This document shows positions 7,324 through 13,903 of a stretch of DNA of 40,843 bases, piece after piece. Position 1 is the first letter of the stretch. Each line of letters opens with the position of its first letter. The DNA is from Flavobacteriaceae bacterium. GTDB taxonomy: Bacteria; Bacteroidota; Bacteroidia; Flavobacteriales; Flavobacteriaceae. Position numbers and translations under genes: made by a program. The notes beneath the pieces are model-generated. The model saw only the letters and a program-made list of their open reading frames with translations, made no database searches and was not told where the DNA came from. The stretch is from the NCBI GenBank assembly GCA_947453885.1, contig CANGIF010000028.1:1-40843 (forward strand). Reading direction: 5' to 3'.

Positions 7324-10104
7324 ATGACAAGCAATACTACATTTTTAGAAAAACTTTCAACAGAACTTCTTCAAAATCATGCAACAGCATTTTCAAAAAC
7401 TGTAGTTGTTTTACCCAATAAAAGAGCAAAATTATTTTTAATTGAAGCTTTAAAAAATCAAATTCAAGGGAATTGTTTTGCACCAGAAATTATCAGTATT
7501 GAAGACTTTATTCAATCAATTGCTGCAATAAGAACTGTTGATGCCGTTGAAATTGTATTTGAATTTTACGAAGTGTATTTGTCAATTACTGAAAAACAGA
7601 AACAACAAGAATTTGAATTATTTGCAAATTGGGCCAAAACACTCTTACAAGATTTTAATGAGATAGACAGATATTTAATAGATCCCCAGTATGTATTAAC
7701 TTATTTAAAAGACATAGAAGACATCAAAAAATGGGGAATTGCTGTTGAAAAAAAAACTCCTTTACTTGAAAAATACATTGATTTTTGGAAATTATTACCT
7801 CTATATTACACTTCTTTTTACACCCATTTAAAAGAAAAAAAAATAGGCTATCAAGGTTTAATTTATAGAGAGGCTGTGAGTAATATTTCCGAATTCACCA
7901 ACGTATTAGCTAAAAGAAAAGAGCCAAATACTTACGTTTTTGCAGGTTTTAATGCATTGAATGTGGCTGAGGAAAAAATAATACAACATTTATTAGTAAA
8001 CAATCAAGCTAAAATATATTGGGATATTGACAACGTATTTTTAAATGACCCATACCATGATGCTGGCTTGTTCATTAGACGATTTAAAGAAAAATGGAGC
8101 TATTATAAAACGCATCCTTTTGAATGGGTTGCGGCAGATTTTAGTGCCGAGAAAAATATTGAAATTATTGGTACTCCTAAGTCAGTAGGTCAAACCAAAA
8201 TCGCAGGACATATAATAGAAACTATTTTAAAGAAAAGTCCCGATGCATCATTAAACAAAGTTGCAATTGTATTAGGGGAAGAAAATTTACTTTCGCCATT
8301 ACTCTATTCTTTACCCTCAAGTGTTGGTGCTTTAAATATTACTATGGGATATTCTGGTAAAAATAATCCTGCTCAAATTTTGGTTGCCAAATTATTTAAA
8401 ATGCATCAAAATGCATTATCTCGAAAAGGCAATCATTATTTATTTTATTACAAAGATGTTTTGGATGTACTAACTCATCCTCTGATTGAGCCCTATTCCA
8501 AAACGAGCCTTTTAGTAGAAACAATTAACCAAAACAATTACACGTTTGTTTCTCATCAAAAATTGATAGCTTTAAATCCAAACCCCAGTGTTTTGTTTAC
8601 TCTTTTATTTCAAAAATGGGAAATGGATGCTGAGGAAGTTTTGAATGTGATAAAAGAAGTGTTGACTCATTTAAAAGAAAATTTAAGTGCGGATTCTGAA
8701 GAGGAAAAAATAACCAAAACATTTATTTATGCCATCTTTAAGGTAGTAAATAAAATCTCGAGTTATTTTGCAACTCACCAACAAATTAAGGGAATTGAAA
8801 CTCTTTACGCCGTTTACAAACAAGTAATTGACCTTTGCGAAGTGTCATTTGAAGGCGAACCGTTAAATGGTTTGCAAATTATGGGGGTATTGGAAAGCAG
8901 GGTTTTGGATTTTGAAACCGTAATAGTATTGTCAATGAACGAAGGTAAGTTTCCTGCAGGAAAATCGCAAAATTCGTTTATTCCATACGATGTTAAAAAA
9001 GAGCTGGAAATGCCAACTTTCAAAGAAAAAGACGCTATTTACACTTATCATTTTTATCATTTGTTACAACGAGCAAAAAACATTTACTTACTCTATAACA
9101 CCGAAAGTGACGGTTTAGATGCTGGTGAAAAAAGCAGGTTTATAACCCAACTTGAAGTTGAAAAACAAAAAAACCACCGTCTATCGCATGAAATTTACAA
9201 TGCTGTTCTTCCAGAAACAGCCTATTTGCCAATTGTAATTCCAAAGTCCGATCTGGTCTTAGAACGTTTGAAAGAAATAGCTGAAAAAGGATTTTCGCCC
9301 TCTGCATTAACAAGCTATATTCGGAATCCGATTGGCTTTTATTTCCAAAAAATAATTCCAATTAAAGAAGTAGAAGAAGTAGAAGAAAACATTGCGGTAA
9401 ATACTCTTGGAACCATAATCCACGAAGTTTTGAAAGCTTTGTACGAACCATTTATAGACAAATACCTAAGAGTGAATGACTTAGAAAAAAGCATAACCAA
9501 CATTGATACAGCGGTTTTAAAGCAGTTCAAACTCATTTACAAAGAAGGAGAAATCAACAAAGGTAGAAACCTACTGGCTTTTGAAGTAGCAAAACAAAAC
9601 GTTTTGAATTTTTTAAATCAAGAATTAGAAAATCTTAAAAATGGTGATAGTGTAAAAATCCTGGCTTTAGAACAACGCTTTGAACGGGTTTTGGAACATC
9701 CCGATTTACCATATCCTATTAGAATAGGCGGCTCCGTTGACCGCATTGAAGAGCGCAACCAAATCATTCGGATAATTGACTATAAAACAGGGAAAGTAGA
9801 AAAAAGAAACTTAGTTCTAAATACATGGAACGACTTGACTTTAGATATTAAGAACGATAAAATTATACAGCTTTTAGCTTATGCTTTTATGTATGAAGAA
9901 CAAGCAAAAAACCAACCTCTTGAAGCAGGCATTGTGTCTTTTAAAAACCTAAAAGCGGGGTTTATGCCGTTTGTTTTTAAAGTTGATACCACGTTTTTTA
10001 GTACTATTAACAATGCTATATTATCAGAATATTTAGCGCAAATAGTACTTTTGTTAACTGAAATTTTAGATCCAACGGTTCCATTTCAAGAAAAAATTCT
10101 TTAA
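7324..10104 (+). CDS. AddB-like PD-(D/E)XK nuclease
   Basis: A 926-residue protein with a degenerate UvrD-like front part without an intact Walker A, and a C-terminal RecB-type nuclease domain: GTIIHEVLK near 695, GGSVDRIEE near 802 and IIDYKTGKVE near 817. The segment 'GLQIMGVLESRVLDFETVIVLSMNEGKFP' resembles the inactivated helicase core of AddB. It is the expected partner of the helicase at 1331-4501 in double-strand break resection. In AddB of Bacillus, cysteines around the nuclease hold an iron-sulfur cluster. Here the position usually written YxxCPxxF reads YIRNPIGF, and no cysteine cluster is seen near the C-terminus, so the cluster appears absent. The start lies 10 bp after the OmpA terminator; no separate promoter was recognised. 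Confidence 0.85.
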   Translation: MTSNTTFLEKLSTELLQNHATAFSKTVVVLPNKRAKLFLIEALKNQIQGNCFAPEIISIEDFIQSIAAIRTVDAVEIVFEFYEVYLSITEKQKQQEFELFANWAKTLLQDFNEIDRYLIDPQYVLTYLKDIEDIKKWGIAVEKKTPLLEKYIDFWKLLPLYYTSFYTHLKEKKIGYQGLIYREAVSNISEFTNVLAKRKEPNTYVFAGFNALNVAEEKIIQHLLVNNQAKIYWDIDNVFLNDPYHDAGLFIRRFKEKWSYYKTHPFEWVAADFSAEKNIEIIGTPKSVGQTKIAGHIIETILKKSPDASLNKVAIVLGEENLLSPLLYSLPSSVGALNITMGYSGKNNPAQILVAKLFKMHQNALSRKGNHYLFYYKDVLDVLTHPLIEPYSKTSLLVETINQNNYTFVSHQKLIALNPNPSVLFTLLFQKWEMDAEEVLNVIKEVLTHLKENLSADSEEEKITKTFIYAIFKVVNKISSYFATHQQIKGIETLYAVYKQVIDLCEVSFEGEPLNGLQIMGVLESRVLDFETVIVLSMNEGKFPAGKSQNSFIPYDVKKELEMPTFKEKDAIYTYHFYHLLQRAKNIYLLYNTESDGLDAGEKSRFITQLEVEKQKNHRLSHEIYNAVLPETAYLPIVIPKSDLVLERLKEIAEKGFSPSALTSYIRNPIGFYFQKIIPIKEVEEVEENIAVNTLGTIIHEVLKALYEPFIDKYLRVNDLEKSITNIDTAVLKQFKLIYKEGEINKGRNLLAFEVAKQNVLNFLNQELENLKNGDSVKILALEQRFERVLEHPDLPYPIRIGGSVDRIEERNQIIRIIDYKTGKVEKRNLVLNTWNDLTLDIKNDKIIQLLAYAFMYEEQAKNQPLEAGIVSFKNLKAGFMPFVFKVDTTFFSTINNAILSEYLAQIVLLLTEILDPTVPFQEKIL

Positions 10105-10414
10105 AATAGTCCTTAACCTATTGAAAATAATACATATAAGGAGTGGTTATTAGTAAATTGGAGTTAAAATACTTTTTGCTTTTTCTCAATTGTTATTGCT
10201 TTAAAAAATGGAACTAAATGGTTTTTCTATCAGTAGTTTTTTTAATTTTAGTATGCAATGTTTGATCTGCAACGGTATATCAAAGTAAATTTATTGCATC
10301 ACTAGGTAAATTTATTGCAACTTAAACTAACTGTTTAGTTGCTAAAGTTTGCTAACAGTGTTTTAAGATTAAAATAATGAAATTTGAATTTTCACTATTA
10401 AATTACTGTCATTT
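10105..10414. other. 310 bp intergenic region between convergent genes
   Basis: No gene, GC-rich hairpin or RNA was recognised. It separates the AddB-like gene from the minus-strand surface locus. It holds a 14 bp direct repeat (GTAAATTTATTGCA) at 10285-10298 and 10306-10319, 21 bp apart, and a small AACTAA/TTAGTT hairpin at 10325-10340. Neither convergent gene has an obvious intrinsic terminator here. Confidence 0.6.
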
Positions 10415-11194
10415 CTATTCGCATACAATTTGATTAAAAACTGTTTTATTATTAGCAAATAAGGATTGAACTATGTATGTTCCATTTTTCAAACCGTCAA
10501 TTTGAATTTCTATTTTTGAAGATTGGGTTTGATTTATTATATATTTTTTAACTAACTGACCGTGTATGGAATAAACCGTAACTTCTTTAATTTCATTACC
10601 GGAATTATTTTCTAAACAAACAATAGAAAAATTTGGTTTTTTAAATACAATTAAGGGCATGCGTTTAATTGTGTTGGAATTTACGTTTAAATCGTTAAAA
10701 TATAGTGTAGCAATACCAAAATTATCAGCATGATAAAATAAAGTGGTTGTGTCTTGGCTTGCAAATGCCCAAATTATATTTAAAGTAGATAGCGAACCAT
10801 TAAAAATAAAATCTGTTGGATCACCAGAATCAAAATTTCTTACAACTTCAATAGTCCTAATTCCAGATACAATTTGATCTGTCAAAAGTGTCCAGTTTTC
10901 AATAGGGTCAAGTAATGGTGCTGTATGTGCACCTGTCATTTGAGCATCATGAAATCCATCAGTATATAGCAAACAATCGTGTTGACCAAACATTAAATCA
11001 CAGTCTAAACCGACAGATATCCATCTTAAGGAAGGACCGGATAAAGTAACTTTTACTTGAGAAATAGAAGTGTTTAAATCAATTTTTACCGACATTGTCC
11101 CATCTCCTAATGAAACTACTCCAGTAGTGGAAATTTGACTTTCTGTGGATAAAAAACTTATTAATAGAAAGGCAGTATAGTATATTTTTTTCAT
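10415..11194 (-). CDS. Secreted DOMON-like protein with T9SS sorting domain
   Basis: A 259-residue protein. The signal peptide ends near ESQ-IS (residue 20). Residues about 25-170 follow the DOMON pattern: 'RWISVGLDCD', 'DCLLYTDGFHDAQ', 'NWTLLTDQ', 'VVRNFDSGDPTDF', 'IIWAFASQD...LFYHADNFG'. DOMON domains bind haem or sugars in cytochrome- and dopamine-hydroxylase-type proteins. The C-terminal 70 residues look like a T9SS type A sorting domain ('VTVYSIHGQLVKKYI', 'LKNGTYIVQSLF'). Export across the outer membrane and surface attachment or release are therefore expected. It is the last gene of four consecutive minus-strand surface genes, but the terminator at 11231-11268 separates it from the gene before it. 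The DOMON call comes from motif recall; haem binding is inference. Confidence 0.72.
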   Translation of the reverse strand: MKKIYYTAFLLISFLSTESQISTTGVVSLGDGTMSVKIDLNTSISQVKVTLSGPSLRWISVGLDCDLMFGQHDCLLYTDGFHDAQMTGAHTAPLLDPIENWTLLTDQIVSGIRTIEVVRNFDSGDPTDFIFNGSLSTLNIIWAFASQDTTTLFYHADNFGIATLYFNDLNVNSNTIKRMPLIVFKKPNFSIVCLENNSGNEIKEVTVYSIHGQLVKKYIINQTQSSKIEIQIDGLKNGTYIVQSLFANNKTVFNQIVCE

Positions 11195-11230
11195 AAAAAA
11201 TTACAAATTTTAATTTCAGAATTGTATTTA

Positions 11231-11268
11231 AAAATAAAAAGGGGTTGCCATAAAATGACAACCCCTTT
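11231..11268 (-). terminator. Rho-independent terminator of the large T9SS gene
   Basis: On the minus strand, AAAGGGGTTG pairs with CAACCCCTTT (plus-strand arms 11238-11247 and 11259-11268), and a run rich in T follows. Confidence 0.82.
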
Positions 11269-11283
11269 CAATATTTGTTGAAA

Positions 11284-13779
11284 TTATTTTTTAACTACTT
11301 GAACTGTTTTTGTGTCAGTTCCTTGTTTGATAACAACTAAATACAAGCCAGCTTTTAAATTAAGACCTAATTCTGTAGTAGTAGCATCAATATTATTTAT
11401 TTGTTTTTGTTCAACTAAATTACCGTTAAAATCGTAAATTTTAGCTTCTATATTTTCGTTTTCTATAGCAGTAACACCACCAAGTCTAAATGAATCAGTA
11501 AAAGGATTTGGATATGTATTTGCGATTAATGATACAGGTGTAGTAATTGTACAAGCAGTACCATAACTACCCCAAACTCCATTTACTAAAGTAGCAACTC
11601 TTATAGAATAAGTAGTATTGAAAGCAACTGAACCTAAAGCTTGAGTCAAACTGAAAAAATATGATGTAGAATTAATAAATTCAGATAATACTGTACCACC
11701 AAGAGAAATTTCAAATTTATAGCTAGTTACTCCTAATACTGGAGCAGCATAAATTACAGTGTTTTTTGTTGCAATTGTAGTTCCGCATTGAGCAGGACTG
11801 ATTGTAGTTAATGGTGAAGCCACAGGTGTGCTGATATCACAAGTTCTATTTGCATAACTTGACCAAACATTCCCATTATATCTAACTGCTACTCTAATGG
11901 AGTAAGTTTGTCCATAAGATGTTCCAGCGGTAAGTTGAGCTAAAGTAAAGTAATTAGATGTATTAACTATTTCATCGATAACTGAACCATTTTGTTTAAC
12001 TTCAAACTTATAACTATTTGCTCCAAATACACTGTCAGCAATAATAGCCGTGTTAAATGTAGCTATTGTTGTTCCACATTGACCTGTATTAACTTTAGAA
12101 GATGCAGGAGCAGCTGGAGAAGTAACAGTACATGAAGAACCATAATCACCCCAAACACCTAACGAACTTTTAACAGAAACTCTTATTGAATAAGTAGTTC
12201 CAAAATACCCACCACTAGGAAGACTTGTTAAACGCATTGCAAAACCTGCTGCTGAATTGTATTCTAAAACATTCACTTCGTTTGTAGTTCCATTAGTAAC
12301 TTCAAATCTATAACCTGTAGCTCCAGTCAATGGAATTGCATTGATTTGGAAGTTTAAAGAAGCTAAAGTTGTATTACAAGCTGTACCTGCTAATGAAGTT
12401 GTAGAAAAAATAGGATCACTAAAACTTGCACTATCTAATAAAGCAGAACCTGTAGCAGGTCTGTAATCTAAACCTGTATAGACAGAAGCATCACTTCCAT
12501 AAGGAGTTGTAAGTAAACCTGTACTAGAAGTTAAAGTTGTATTATTACTAGCTGCATACCAAGTTGCTATGTTGAAAGACGCATTGTTTCCTGTTGCATT
12601 TACTTGAGTTACTTTTGAAGTAGTTACAGTACCTGCTAAAATATTATTAGCAAATTTTAAAGTTCCATTTAAAGCTGCAGTTTCAGATGCGTTCCCATCT
12701 ACGTGAACTCCTTCATTATAATCCATAAAAACAGAATTCAAAATTTTCAATTGAGAAGCTCTTCTAATACGAGCACCTCTTTTGTAACCCGTTGCAAAAC
12801 TTCCAGCATTAGCTTGGTCTTTTCTATACATTGGCCCTATCATAGTGAAATTTGTAAAAATAGCACTTGTGTATGGATTTACAGCAGAACCTGTAGCATT
12901 ATTATCAGATTCAAAACCTTCTGAAGTTGAAATTGCAGGATCATCAGAAACATGTGGGTCTCTAATTCCTAATCCGAATTGTACTTTTCCATTATACCCA
13001 TTATCAGTATCAAAATCATCATCAAGACCTCTAAAAGCTACTAAGTGTTTACAATCTACAGAACCGCCAAACCATTCAAAAGAATCGTCATTTGAATGTG
13101 AAACTTGTACATAGTCAATTACAGTTCCTTTACCAACAGCACCAAGTGTCAAACCATTGATTTCATTGTTTGGAGCATATACATATCCTGGGAACTCAAT
13201 ACGAACATAACGCAAAACTCCTGAATTGTCATTTTCGTCTGGAGTTGTTCCACCACCATATTGAGTGTCTGAGGTTGCAGTTATTCCTTCAATGTTGTTA
13301 ACACCACCATTGATATTGAAATTAGATTTACCTAATAAGATTACTCCACCCCAATCACCTTTGTTTCTAGAACCAGCAGCAACATCAGAAGTAAATACAA
13401 TAGGTTTAGCAGCAGTACCGTTTGCAAATATTCTTGAACCTTTAGTTATTACTAAAGCAGAACCTGTGTAAGTATGATCGCCTTCAATGATAGTCCCTGG
13501 AGGAATAGTTAAAGTTGCACCATTTTTTACGTAAATCAACCCTTGTAACACATACATTACGTTAGCATCCCATGTAGTATTTGTTGTAATTGCAGCGTTA
13601 ACATAAACTGTTGTAGGCTTGCTGTAAACTGTGTTTTGTGGATCAAAATTAGTCCAACCATTTGTCCACATTGGAGTTGGCGATGGAGCAAATGCTCCAC
13701 GATAAGAAACTTGCTCAATTTGAGCGTAACCAAGAAAACTTGTTAAGACAAGCAATACTAGCATGTTTAATTTTTTCAT
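11284..13779 (-). CDS. Large T9SS-secreted protein with three internal repeats
   Basis: An 831-residue secreted protein with a signal peptide cut after GYA (about residue 19). Residues about 60-470 are rich in Gly, Asn and Thr and have parallel-beta-helix-like segments such as 'GLIYVKNGATLTIPPGTIIEG', 'NGLTLGAVGKGTVIDYVQVSH' and 'FANNILAG'. Three repeats of about 95 residues follow (about 470-745). Each opens with a Cys ('CGTTIATxN'), contains 'YKFEV' and 'YSIRV', and ends with 'G(S/D)YG..CxIT', a fibronectin-like layout. The end is a T9SS type A domain starting near YPNPF and finishing QVVKK. Proteins of this front type are often found next to TonB-dependent receptors, as here, so it may present or bind a substrate for the receptor. 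The substrate is unknown. Confidence 0.8.
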   Translation of the reverse strand: MKKLNMLVLLVLTSFLGYAQIEQVSYRGAFAPSPTPMWTNGWTNFDPQNTVYSKPTTVYVNAAITTNTTWDANVMYVLQGLIYVKNGATLTIPPGTIIEGDHTYTGSALVITKGSRIFANGTAAKPIVFTSDVAAGSRNKGDWGGVILLGKSNFNINGGVNNIEGITATSDTQYGGGTTPDENDNSGVLRYVRIEFPGYVYAPNNEINGLTLGAVGKGTVIDYVQVSHSNDDSFEWFGGSVDCKHLVAFRGLDDDFDTDNGYNGKVQFGLGIRDPHVSDDPAISTSEGFESDNNATGSAVNPYTSAIFTNFTMIGPMYRKDQANAGSFATGYKRGARIRRASQLKILNSVFMDYNEGVHVDGNASETAALNGTLKFANNILAGTVTTSKVTQVNATGNNASFNIATWYAASNNTTLTSSTGLLTTPYGSDASVYTGLDYRPATGSALLDSASFSDPIFSTTSLAGTACNTTLASLNFQINAIPLTGATGYRFEVTNGTTNEVNVLEYNSAAGFAMRLTSLPSGGYFGTTYSIRVSVKSSLGVWGDYGSSCTVTSPAAPASSKVNTGQCGTTIATFNTAIIADSVFGANSYKFEVKQNGSVIDEIVNTSNYFTLAQLTAGTSYGQTYSIRVAVRYNGNVWSSYANRTCDISTPVASPLTTISPAQCGTTIATKNTVIYAAPVLGVTSYKFEISLGGTVLSEFINSTSYFFSLTQALGSVAFNTTYSIRVATLVNGVWGSYGTACTITTPVSLIANTYPNPFTDSFRLGGVTAIENENIEAKIYDFNGNLVEQKQINNIDATTTELGLNLKAGLYLVVIKQGTDTKTVQVVKK

Positions 13780-13816
13780 TTTTTTAAATTTTAATTAGTT
13801 GTTATTATTAACGTTA

Positions 13817-13824
13817 CAAAACTA
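13817..13824 (-). promoter_or_regulatory. -7 element of the large T9SS gene
   Basis: Minus-strand TAGTTTTG (plus CAAAACTA) matches TAnnTTTG exactly, 37 bp before the start codon. No TTG lies at the right distance; instead the long inverted repeat at 13832-13881 occupies the -33 region, which suggests an activator- or repressor-controlled promoter. Confidence 0.55.
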
Positions 13825-13831
13825 GATTCCC

Positions 13832-13881
13832 AACATTAACTTAAAGTTGTGTTGTTTTTAATAAAACTTTAAGTTAATGTT
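13832..13881. repeat. 17 bp perfect inverted repeat between receptor and T9SS gene
   Basis: AACATTAACTTAAAGTT (13832-13848) and its exact complement (13865-13881) flank a 16-base loop. It sits after the receptor's stop codon and overlaps the -33 region of the next gene. No T run follows on the minus strand, so it is not a standard terminator. It could be an operator for a dimeric regulator, a 3' stabilising hairpin, or both. Confidence 0.75.
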
Positions 13882-13903
13882 AACAAACAAATTATAAGAT
13901 TTA

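Noticed and set aside
1331..10104. Anti-phage defence island
   Set aside because: The helicase and nuclease genes fit housekeeping AddAB-type repair and are mixed with core genes.
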